From: Helicoverpa zea
Lineage: Eukaryota; Arthropoda; Insecta; Lepidoptera; Noctuidae
Reading direction: 5' to 3'
Length of the DNA: 64,000 bases
Assembly: GCF_022581195.2 (NCBI RefSeq)
Contig: NC_061475.1
Span: 1,612,001 to 1,676,000 of the forward strand
A program made the translations under genes and the position numbers. The notes under the pieces were generated by a model, which was given only the letters and a program-made list of their open reading frames with translations, searched no databases and had not been told where the DNA came from. Position 1 is the first letter of the stretch. Each line of letters opens with the position of its first letter. This document shows positions 21,669 to 32,200 of the stretch, piece by piece.

Positions 21669-22769
21669 ACGAATACAATCATCAGATATTGTTGTTTTGG
21701 CCCAAAATTAACGTACTATTTGCGTGCTTCCAGGCTATGGAAGCACACAAATCTTTTGGAAAAACTTGACAAAATTATTAGACACACATTAACATCAATT
21801 TTAGATGTGGCCTTGGACGACCGAGCCTTTATTCAGGCTATTCTTCCCGTTCGCATGGGAGGGCTTGGCGTCCGCAAAATTTCAAGTATTAGCCTACCGG
21901 CCTTTATATCCTCCGTCCATGGTACTGAGGAATTGACCAAGAAAATTCTTCCTATCACACTGGCCAATTGCGAGGTACCATGTCTGACTGAGGCTGTAGA
22001 GGCTTGGAAAATCACTTGCCCGAATACTGATCCACCCGTCAACCCGTCCTCCCAGAGACTGTGGGATGAGCCGCTCTGCAGAGTTATACGGAATAATCTG
22101 ATAAATACGTCAATTTCTTCTGCAGAGCGAGCGCGCCTTCTGGCTGTGGGCGAATGGGAGTCGGGTCTATGGATTCTGGCACTTCCGTCGTCAAACTTAG
22201 TTACATTGTTTGACGACACCACTTTCCGGCTTGCTGTTTGCTTGCGTTTGGCTGCTCCGTGCTGTTCTCCTCACCGCTGCCACTGTGGTGAAGCTGTCAG
22301 CAGCCTTGGACACCACGGCTTGTCGTGCAGCCGCAGCGCGGGACGATTTGCACGGCATGCGAATATCAATGACATAATCCGTCACGCTCTTGTTGCCGTA
22401 GGCGTTCCAGCCATATTAGAACCCAGTGGTCTGGCACGCGACGATGGCAAGATACCAGACGGTATGTCGTTATTCCCGTGGAAGATGGGTAGGTCTTTAG
22501 TATGGGACGCGACCTGTGTCGATACTCTTGCACCATCCCACCTTCCTAGCTCGGCGCGATGTGCTGGTTCCGCTGCTGCGGCTGCAGAGAACCTCAAACG
22601 GCGCAAATATAGCACCCTGGTTGGTAACTATACCTTTGAGCAGTTTGGGGTTGAAACCCTCGGGCCGTGGGGTCCAAGTGCTCATCTGCTTTTTAAAGAT
22701 CTGGCAAAGCGACTTGCTGACACTTCAAGTGACCCAAAGGTTTGGGTTTTTATTTTGGTCAAAAATTAA
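21669..22769 (+). pseudogene. Non-LTR retrotransposon ORF, C-terminal part
   Basis: An open frame of about 366 codons that runs from the truncation point to TAA at 22767-22769 with no break, but it has no N-terminus (no ATG at the start; the frame continues back to the element edge). Near its start it reads GPKLTYYLRAS, which resembles the thumb region after the reverse transcriptase domain. In the middle is a Cys/His knuckle, CHCGEAVSSLGHHGLSC followed by GRFARH. Further on, IPDGM and LVWDATCVDT fit the PD...D core of the restriction-like endonuclease carried by some non-LTR clades; this assignment is an inference. Without the reverse transcriptase domain it cannot be active alone. Confidence 0.8.
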
Positions 22770-22908
22770 GCATTGCCATCCAACGTGGCAATGCTGCCAG
22801 CCTCTTGGGTACACTCCCGGTGGGCAGCGATGAGGAGTTTTTTGATGCCATTTTATAATTGTTTTTAGTTGTATATATGTATAAATAAGTTTAGACTTCA
22901 AAAAAAAA
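21676..22908 (+). mobile_element. 5'-truncated non-LTR retrotransposon
   Basis: Starts abruptly inside coding sequence and ends with an A-run (22900-22908). It is flanked by TACGAATA on both sides (21668-21675 and 22909-22916), which is a target-site duplication. The 3' UTR has GGGCAGCGATGAGGAG and TTTTTTGATGCCATTTT; a 77-bp copy of this 3' end lies in reverse at 39943-40019. Confidence 0.88.
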
Positions 22909-22923
22909 TACGAATATGTCCTG

Positions 22924-23648
22924 ACTTATGAAATAGTTTATAATAGGTATACGGCTGAATGCTGAATAGAACTGATATATAAGATAGAGACTTATCTTTA
23001 AGTAGATTTGCTTGTACGATATTGTCTACTAGTGACATCAGGGTCGTCAAAATATAGGAACAAATCTTTTGAAATCATTATTATAGATTTAACTTCTTGT
23101 TATAGGTATGTGGTTGTATAAATAGGAATTTAAAAGAAATACATATTAATATAATAACTATGTTTGGGGAAGCAGAGTTATTTGGCAGGACCTATAGATA
23201 TGTTTACGAGTAGGTGTGCACCTATTTCTAAAGGTAATAAATAATGTAAAGCATCTTATATTATCTTTTTGTTTTTTTTTGTCTTTAGTATAACCAAATG
23301 GGGCACACAACTTTTCAAAAAGAAAACAAATATAAAATTTATTTTCGCAAAATTCCACGCGAACTATTTCTGAAGCCAAATTCCACCAACAAAATCCAGT
23401 GACGGTGCAAAATAAAAACGTTATTCAGTGTAATTCGCTTCGTACCTCCAAGGTGGTTTTCGCAATTAATAGTATAACATTTGGCAGCGTTTACCACCGC
23501 ACTGCGACAAATATCAGCCGTGACCCAAGTTGCTAGCTCATCAAAATATTTTGTATTGGAGATCGCAATAAAATTGCCTCTTTGATTTTCTGAGGAGCTA
23601 TGGAAGCATGTCAATTTTTTGATGCGATTGTGCCGTATCTGTAACGTA
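22924..23648. other. Non-coding stretch
   Basis: AT-rich with a more GC-balanced patch at 23430-23560. A 91-codon minus-strand open frame (23339-23614) lies there, but I recognise no domain and see no splice context. Confidence 0.45.
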
Positions 23649-23866
23649 TCCCTACTAATATTATAAATGCGAAGGTAACTCTGTCTGTCTGTCTGTTACG
23701 CTTTCACGTCTAAACCACTGAACTGATATTAATAAAATTTGGTACAGACATAGAGTTGACCTTGAGAAAGAACATAGGATAGTTTTTATCCCGGACTTTT
23801 GAAGAGTTCTCTTGGAAACGCGATATAACCGAACTATACGCGGGCGAAGCCGCGGGCGGAAGCTAG
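23649..23866 (+). mobile_element. Small non-autonomous Helitron
   Basis: Begins TCCCTACTAATATTATAAAT, ends GCGGGCGGAAGCTAG with the hairpin-forming CGCGGGCGAAGCCGCG just before it, and sits between an A (23648) and a T (23867). These are the hallmarks of lepidopteran Helitrons: 5' TC, 3' CTAG, insertion between A and T. 218 bp with no coding capacity. (GTCT)n-like CTGTCTGTCTGTCTG lies inside. Confidence 0.9.
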
Positions 23867-24472
23867 TAAGATATAAAATCCATGAGTTTTGATATCAGCT
23901 TGTATAGTTTGGAAGACAGGTGAGCATTTACGTCATGACAAGTTTCTCCGTGTTTTAAAAGAAAGTCTAAATGTCGTTTGAACATCTTTGGCAGTGTGTT
24001 CCCAGAAAATTTTACGTCCAATTTTAACACGGGGAGTTGAACAGGACAGGTAAACGTGAGTCGCTCCGCGTAAAGCACTGGTACATAACTGCATCAGATT
24101 AAAATAGAAGTCACCATAGTAGAAAGACAAGGCGGAGGACGAGTTTAGGGTATGGGAGTACAAACCTTGGTCTGCAATGTACACCACACAAAGGACCTTG
24201 TTGAACTCTGCAATTATAGACTTTTAGCCTTTTGATTTTGTCTAAGAGTTCAAATCGGGATTAGGCGATGTTAATTCAAGGAAAGCTTTACAAATGTATG
24301 ATTGCTTCAAGAGTAGAATCAATGGCAACTTTCTTCTAGTAGATGGTATAAAATCAACGTTATTTATCAACAAGATTAATTCAGTCCTAACAAGAAGCGA
24401 CTGCCTTCAGCACACTCCAATAACTGAAAGTGCTATATGGCACACACAGCTGTCAAGCCAATAAAAACTATG
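23867..24472. other. Non-coding stretch with a decayed SINE piece
   Basis: Around 24042-24115 the order GTCGCTCC, GTAAAGCACTGGTAC, AACTGCATC and AGAAGTCACC follows the SINE tail of type A in a decayed form. Nothing else is recognised. Confidence 0.45.
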
Positions 24473-24617
24473 GGCCTTACTACAAAAACTTTAAACCCTG
24501 TTTTACACTTGTCTAATAAAATTTTGGCTGCAAAATGAACCATATGTCAACGTCATAATTTGACATTTTTTTAGGCAAGGCATAAACTGACGTTTAAAAG
24601 TTTTTGTGGTAAGACGG
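24473..24617. mobile_element. MITE copy 1 (CTTACTACAAAAACTTT ends)
   Basis: 145 bp with inverted ends GGCCTTACTACAAAAACTTT and AAAGTTTTTGTGGTAAGACGG-like. The centre has CATATGTCAACGTCATAATT. A second copy in the opposite orientation is at 46949-47093, about 145 bp and of the same plan. Confidence 0.8.
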
Positions 24618-25952
24618 TCTAAGTTTAACTCCCCAAAGTTGAAAGTTCCTTAAACTCTGTAATATTTATGTGGAACATTCAGTCAATAACGTCTTTAGTT
24701 CCAAAGGTTCTGAAGTTTTAGCGAATTGAACATTTTCGATGTTCACGGATTCAAATAAAGAAAGTCAGCTGAAAAGTTTATATTGCATGCAAGATTGGCG
24801 CACCGAATTTTGGAGTACCGCACGCAAATGATTAAGAACCTCATTCCTTTAAGAAAGATATAAAAGAAAAAAGAAAGAAAAACCATTTATTCACACAAAA
24901 ATATAGAAGAAAATGGAAAGATCTATATAATATGCCCAATTTATATAGGGAACTGCTTTATCTATTTAGCTAAAAAACGGGCTATTATGAAAATTTCGAT
25001 TTTTAAGACTTTAGATAATAAAAGGTTTAAGTAACGGGAGTGTATCACTAGCATCTAAATGCCAGATGTGAATTTATGTTTAAAAAAAATTGAGAAAATT
25101 CTCTAGCTATAATTTGTCTTCGTATAAGGTGTTACAGAACCCTTCTTTTAAGATTCCAATTATCACTTGGCCTGTATTTTATAGGAAAGTATAATTTTCC
25201 TGTAGGTTTTGTGTGCCATTTCTTTTCCATACTTGTGTTATTTAGGCCAAGGTCACAGGGTTATGGGGAGTCGGCATTTGCGTGACCCCTTTACGTTTGC
25301 ATTTTTTGCTCTTCTTGCTAATACTTCGGCGGTATTTTTCTTGTTTTGAAATGAAAATAGGTATCTTAATGTATTATTGACGGTAATGCTGATAATGGAT
25401 AAAGCATTTTTTCGTATTTTTGTAAGGTATCATCCTATTTGTATCGCTTATTTGCTTTTGATAGGTAACAATGTACTGACTTTGCTTTAGGTATTATTTT
25501 TTATGAATTTCCAAAGCGAGTAGTAATTATATAATAATGATTTGATAAGTACTTGAAGGATTAAAAAGGCAATTATTCATTCTCTACAATTTTGGACATT
25601 CAATAAAATAGCAATATTTTCACAATGTTCGTTAGAAATCATTGTTTTTTTTTCAGCATGAGTTTGCTGGTCCTTAGAAGTTTTTTTTATTTTTAATTTA
25701 TTGAAATTTTAATAATTACATAGGTGTGTTTCTTAAGTCGAAACTCGCCAAACTTTTACGTTTGATGGAGTTCGAAATAATTTGAATTACAATTTAATAT
25801 TTTTCTTGCTATATGCTGTATGTTGTACGTAAACTGTAGGTACTATAGAGAGGCACCACAATAACTGGTGTTGTGTCGTTTAGTTTAAACGTTTGAGAAG
25901 ATTTATCGATGGACCGCCACGTACCCGCACTGCGCCAGACGGGACCGCGGAC
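24618..25952. other. Non-coding stretch
   Basis: AT-rich, no gene or element ends recognised. The final 50 bases (GTACCCGCACTGCGCCAGAC) are GC-rich and appear to continue after the following element. Confidence 0.45.
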
Positions 25953-26608
25953 TAGTGATGGGAATTTATCGATAACTTTGTACTAAAGATCGATAGTATC
26001 ATTCAACTTTATTAATAGTATAAACAAACTTAAGTTAATAAACAGAAGAAAAAATAGAAGTTAAAATTCGGTATCGAGAAATTCATCCGCATCAATGTCA
26101 TTTTGTAGCTAAATATTATATTGAAAGTTATATTTAGCATTTAGAAACTTTAAGGAGTTTTCGTAGATGCAGTATATGGAAATCGACCTTTTTCTGAAAG
26201 CGCCGTAAAATGTGACTTAGCAACTTATTTATGGACACTGTCGCCAAGGGTCTCGTAAAGTTATGATTCGGAAAATTTATTAGGTGACTAAATAAAATGT
26301 AGTAAGTATTTACCGTTTCGTTTTTCGCCAGCTCAGATATTTACAACACACGATTTGATTATAATAAATATATTTAGATTTTTTTTTTCTCATTTAACTG
26401 TATTCGATCTCTCTGATCAAATCACGATTTTTACATAAAGCTGTACTTAAAAAATCCTCGGAAAATATGGAAGCTACTAGGTGAATATGGAAGCCTAGTA
26501 GCTTCCATATTTTCTATATAAGACTTGTGCGACATTAAAATTCCCATCGATAACTTCTACATTTCATCGATAATTTAAAATAATGTGACCTCGAGTGCCC
26601 CATCCCTA
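25953..26608. mobile_element. Candidate hAT-like element
   Basis: 656 bp with tips TAGTGATGGG and (inverted) CCCATCCCTA, and ATCGATAA motifs just inside both ends. The flanks CCGCGGAC and GCGCAGTC match at 5 of 8 positions, so a decayed 8-bp hAT duplication is possible but not proven. Inside is a perfect 21-bp hairpin (26461-26514) and, on the minus strand near 26070, a short acidic frame end (DIDADEFLDTEF then stop). No transposase is seen. Confidence 0.5.
26461..26514. repeat. Perfect 21-bp inverted repeat with 12-nt loop
   Basis: GAAAATATGGAAGCTACTAG plus G (26461-26481) is the exact reverse complement of 26494-26514, with the loop TGAATATGGAAG. Its size would allow a short hairpin RNA, but the flanks do not extend the stem as in a miRNA precursor. 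Confidence 0.8.
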
Positions 26609-27041
26609 GCGCAGTCTGCGGCGCTCGGGACGTTCATTCACCAAATGGAATGTTATTATATTAGGGAAGTTATTTTGCATACCAGAAAGTATTATTTATG
26701 CTCCAGCTTTTGTTATTTTTACGAGTGAGCAGAGGTCTAACTTTTAATAGCATTTTCACTAAATACTTTTGTTATATTTGACGTGACAAAAACGTTGTTT
26801 AAGTGTTCGCTTGTTATGGTAAATTAATTTGTTGTTTCCTCTGGTTGTTCTTTTGTTTTATGTGATTTTTGTTATATTTTTAACGTCTTTATTTAATTGG
26901 CTATGTTTTACTCTATTTCATCCGCTATGCACCTGTGAAAACTGAAGATTTTTGATACTCCATTTATTATATTATCATAGAAACTATAGAACTGTAGAAA
27001 TTGCAATAGATAGTCATCTAAAAAGCTTCAAAATTGACTTA
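26609..27041. other. Non-coding stretch
   Basis: AT-rich sequence apart from the first 25 bases, which are GC-rich. No gene or repeat recognised. Confidence 0.45.
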
Positions 27042-27275
27042 GGCGTCGTCCTAATTGGCAGCGATCGCACGATAGCGCGATGCGTTTTTCATCTCACGAT
27101 CTCACTATCTCACTTGCGAGGTTCAAATAGGACACTCTGATGAAATCTGTATGTTTGAACTCATCGAACGACGAGAACGCATCGTGTCATCGTACAATCG
27201 CTATCAATTAGGACGACGTCTTAGATGAAAAACGCATCGCGCCATCGGGCGATCGCTGCCAAGTAGGACGACGCC
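27042..27275. mobile_element. Chimeric MITE with three related ends
   Basis: Left end GGCGTCGTCCTAATTGGCAG runs inward with GATCGC and GCGCGATGCGTTTTTCATC. The first inverted end stops at 27218 (GGACGACGTCTTA) with TTA on both sides (27039-27041 and 27219-27221). A second, better matching inverted end (GATGAAAAACGCATCGCGCC through GGACGACGCC) follows directly at 27223-27275. So a TTA-flanked MITE is joined to an extra terminal piece of a relative. Confidence 0.75.
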
Positions 27276-28333
27276 GTAGGCTGTATATTAATCCTGACAA
27301 CCTAGACAGATTTGCATAAATAGATGTTCCTATATAGGCTTATATACCTACGTAAATGGTATATAGATAAAAATCCAAAAATCCCGATTAACAAATTCAT
27401 ATCACTGCCAAGCTTAGTAACAATTACAATGACAAAATGGCGTAAGCGACAATACAGTTCTATGTTATACGACTAATTGGGTTTCGTATGCAAATGTACG
27501 CGGTTTGCTTATTACACTGGCTTTGGAGATGGTATATTATTGTGTGCTGGTTTCTGGGGAGAATTGGAGATATATATTAGTGGGGAAAGATGGGTTTCAG
27601 GTCAGTAATGATCAGTAGGGAAATACTATGGTTGAGTAGCTTGAGTTCTAAGCTATCGTGAAATGGTCAATACTTTTGCGATGGTATAGGAATACAGTTT
27701 CGTAGGTAAAATTACTTGATATTAGCGAGTAAGATTTTAGTGGACCAGAACCTAATGGTATTAAAAGATGAAATTCGTGAAAATTTCGTTAAGAATACAT
27801 AAAGAAAAACCATTGTAAGATAAGTGTGTAAAACTACATAAGTACCTTCCTACTAATCTTACCGTAAAATGAGCAGGAACCTATTTCCAACGATTGCTAA
27901 TCTAAATAGAAATGTGAGTCCCAAAAAAGTGAAAAGCACATTCCAAATCAATTTATCTCAAGCGAAATCTGTCCTTGAAGCTCACACAAAGCAGAATATA
28001 CGAGCAGCAGCCCTATAAAACACGCTTTAGGATTCGCCGTACGCAGATAAAAAAGGGTTCTATAGCTCTTGCTAACAACCCTACCCGACAAAGATCCACT
28101 GTGCTTTTAATCCCACATTCCAAAATATAGCCTCAACATCACACCCCTTAAACGACGGCACTAAAACGTACGGAACATAATGTACCAATAAGTTAACTAT
28201 CCGTCTTTACAAGTCAGTAATATCGTCGTAAAAACGGGACACAGCGCCCCACAATCCGCGTTTGCCATTCAGAGCCCGCAAATCCGTTGAGTCTCACCAA
28301 TCCCTCATTAATATACGATTCTTTTCTTTTCAG
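27276..28333. other. Non-coding stretch before the transporter exon
   Basis: No recognised gene. The last bases form a good splice acceptor (TTCTTTTCTTTTCAG, AG at 28332-28333), so the right part is an intron of the transporter gene whose 5' non-coding exon and promoter I cannot locate. Confidence 0.5.
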
Positions 28334-29288
28334 GCGGGAAAAATCTAATAAGGGGACAATGGCCGGCTCCCGCGAGAGATTGCTCTATGAAAGGAGGCCT
28401 GATTACGAATATGAATACGAATTCAGGCGCCGATATGAGCCGTACGACCGGGAGAGCCACAGGGACACCAATCGATACCGGCAGGAGAGACGGCGGGATC
28501 TACACGACCGACCTCGACGCAAGAACGGCTATGTGTATGAAGATATATACTCCGATTTCGACGAAGCACAGGGTCGATTATCTCTGTTCAGACCCATTAG
28601 GCCTGAGTACTTGAACCTCCCGACGACTTACGACATTAAGTACAACTCACTGCCGAGGAATTATTATAACTACGAAGACAGGAACAATCGGAGGTACAAG
28701 AAGGATCATTACGATTTTAGAATCGAAAACGAGAGACGAACGCGGGAATCTTATGAATCTTATAGAAAGGCTGTCGAAACTAGACCAAAAGATACAATTC
28801 CGAATACAAAAAATCCGATAGTTTTAACGACAAGTAATTCTAACAAAAATACTTTGAATGCTCCAACGAATTCAAGTTTAAAGCAACCGAAAAACGTTGC
28901 GATATGCAAGCCGCATCGTATATCAAGCAAGAGTGCTCAGTACTGGACGACTGACTCGCCCGAGAGAGGCCGACCTCGTCCGAAGAAGCCCGAAGAGCCG
29001 AAAAAGAACGTAAAATTTTCCGAAGTGTCTGGTTGTAACAGAAAGATGGTGGTCGACGATCCTATTTGCGGCAGGAAATTGGTACCGGTGAGAGAATTGG
29101 AGGTTTCCTTGGACCAGATGATACAGAATGGTTATTTTGAGAAGCACAACATTCCGATATCGAAGCCGGTAGAGGGGGGGATGAAGGAAGAGATAAAAGC
29201 GGCGGGCAGTGCCGTGCCAAACGGGAAGTGCTTATCGGGCGGCGGGAAGGAAAACCTACCGCCGAGGAAAACAAGACATCTGCCGCAG
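28334..29288 (+). CDS. Tret1-like: Tret1-like exon with N-terminal hydrophilic region
   Basis: Acceptor AG at 28332-28333, donor CAG|GTGAGG (intron from 29289), phase 0. Coding from ATG 28359 (310 codons) after a 25-bp leader. Residues about 10-75 are packed with Arg, Tyr and Glu (EYEYEFRRRYEPYDRESHRD); a proline/lysine-rich part follows (GRPRPKKPEEPKKNVKFSEV), then a segment with PVRELEVSLDQMIQNGYFEK. No signal peptide or membrane helix. The GC-richer codon use differs sharply from its surroundings, which supports real coding. It looks like a cytosolic tail. If it is not part of the transporter, it would be a separate unknown gene whose next exon is not visible. Confidence 0.8.
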
Positions 29289-32200
29289 GTGAGGCCTAAC
29301 AGTTTTTTTATTAACTGTCGACTACTGCCTTTCTGATAAACTTAGTAGGTACTTTATATTTTGGGTCGATGTTCTATCAGTGATTTTAGAGTTCGAACGG
29401 GTGATATTATAATGCCATTATATCTGTGTTCTTGATCCGACATTCACTCCATTTTAAAACAAGAAAAACTCTTCGGTGCTATTCCAATTCAAATGTCATT
29501 AATTCGAGCATGATTGATACAATAACCACAAGATTCCCGAATCTTAAGTAGTTCAAATCTTAATTAGTCTACCCCAAAAAACATTTCTAAATTAATCCCA
29601 AAAGAAAAATATCCGCTTAGAAAGCAAAAAAAGGAAGGAGATTTAATATTTTAATTTATTTTAATAAAACACTCGGTGCCAAAATCTTTGCATTTGACGT
29701 TTAAAGTGTCAAAATAAAGCCGCCATTGTTCTCCGTGACGTGGGGGGGGGTTCCTTTCAGTCAGCTTCCCTGATGCATAGTAACAATGCTTTTAGGGTAC
29801 CAGGATTAAATACTTAAGTATTTATAGAACCTTTTGAACTTTAAAAATTATTCGTTTTGCAGATTGATGGCAAGTTTTATTCTGTAAGCCGAATGTGAAA
29901 AAAAAACATTTTATTTTTCCATGTCGAGTTAGTACCTAATTACTGAGATTAGCGCGTTCTAAATCAAATTCTTTAGCTCTACATATAATATAATAAGTAG
30001 CTATATAAAACGTGTTACAAAAATATTCAAAAAAATATTAAATCATTAATTGACTCTTAATGAGGGGTCATTTAACCCCCTTTCGGCTTTGCGAGTACAT
30101 TGTAACTCGTTGTATTAAAGGTACATTCAATAGAAAAATTCAGTAAAGTAAACATACATATATCATCATCATCATCGTCATCATCTCAGGCATAGGACGT
30201 CCACTGCTGAACATAGGCCTCCCCCTTTGATCTCCACAGATACCTGTTGGAGGCGACCTGCATCCAGCGTCGACATACATATAATTATACGAGTACTAAA
30301 TAAGACCTATTTGGTGCAGTCTCTGTTATCCATCGAAAATCAATAATTAAATGGAGTATTCGTTTCTTTGTGAGCTCACGTTTACAGTTTCAAAATAAAA
30401 CTAGCGTCCGATGCTATCTGCAACACAATTGAGATAAAAGTTTTTAGTAGAAATAGAATAAAAACACATTCACTGCAAAATGAACTTAGAATCTACTAAT
30501 ATTATGAAGCAAAAGAGTTAAGTTGTTTGATCAACAAATGTTATATCTAGTATGTACCCCGTGTTTCATACAAATAAATATTCTTATTTCTTGAACAAGC
30601 TGATCTCGGGAACTACTAAACTGATTTGAAAAATCTTTCAGTGTTTGATATGCCATTTACCGAGAAAGACTGCAGGCTACGTTTAAGCTTCAGACTACTT
30701 TTATCCGGGTAATAGTTCCCACAGGACACGGATTAAACCGCTGGCGAAAGATTTTTAGCATAGATTTAGGTTCTAGGACATCCAAATCACCTCTATCGAT
30801 GACCGTGGTAATTTAATCTCCTCTCAACATAGATTTCACACACATTATGAAACACAACCATGGAGAACGAAATGACTAGCGGAGGTGCCATATAACGAAA
30901 AACCTCCTAAGAAAGTAGCGCGACGACATGCGAGTGTTCAGGGACGAGGAACGTTACTGTCTTCGCCCTTATTACGCCCTTATACGTCTTCTTTAGACCC
31001 AATCAGTTTTTGTAATACAAAAATCATTGACAGATGACTCAACCAAAGAACCCAAACGCGTCGTTAGTTCACTCGTTACTGATCGTTTCGGTCATGAGCA
31101 CAGTACCTATTTGACATAGAATCCGTATTCGACTGCCTACCTGCATATGGCATCTCCGATCATATTTTTTTACTCCGCGAACACAGCCCTTCAGCGCTCG
31201 CCTAAACCTCTCGTACACAGTACAACACATTTAACCCTAATAACTCAACGGTGTAAGGATTAGGCCACATTATTCTACGGGACCCATTAGAGCGCAGATT
31301 GGTGTAATGGCGTCCAATAATTAGAGGGTTACATTTTAATATTATTGACTAATAGGATTTGAGCACGGATGACAGAATGTTGCAGTTTGAATTTTATAAT
31401 TTGATAGAATTTACAGAGGTTGGTAAAATTTCTAACTTTTGACTTTATGTCTCATATGATTTTGGAGGATAAACAGCTCTTGAAATAACAGTTGTAGAAC
31501 AGATCAGATTTTTTATACTCGATTATATAAGTACGTAAGGTTGGCTTTTAAGTTCTGTCGTTTGATAACTTCCCGCGATTATTAAAAAAATATATATATG
31601 CAATTTTTATCTTCTTGAATTTAGAATTCGAAAACAAAAGAATGTTTTTAAATTGGTCGAATAGTTTTATTGTATCGTTCATTCAAACGTGGCAGGTCGG
31701 TTGTAAAAATGGAAATGTCTAAGGAAAATTTGCGTGCGATAATTTTCTAGAACTTTAAAAGGCGGTTGTCGCGACTTTAGTGCTTTGAAGAGATTAGTTC
31801 TGTATTTAGTGATATAGCACCATGCCTTAGGACCGTAGAACGCCTATATTTAGGATTTCAACGTGGCCACTCTAGCCTCAGTGACAAGCCACGTGAAGGT
31901 CGTCCAAAAAACGCCATAACGGAAGATAATATCAACGCCGTGCGGCAGCTAATTCTCGCAGACCGATATGTAACATACTGTAAAATAGAGGCATCCGTGG
32001 GCATTTCAGGGACCACTATCCAAAAAATTCTGCACGAAGAACTTGGCGTAAAAAAGTTGATCTCTCGTTGAATACCCCTTTTGCTTAGTGACGACCAACA
32101 AACAGCCCGTGTAAGTTGGTGTCGCAAAACTCCGCAGCGATTTAACGGAGGAGAGTCAAAGCATGTCTATGATATAGTCAGGGGTGAGGAGTCTTGGATA

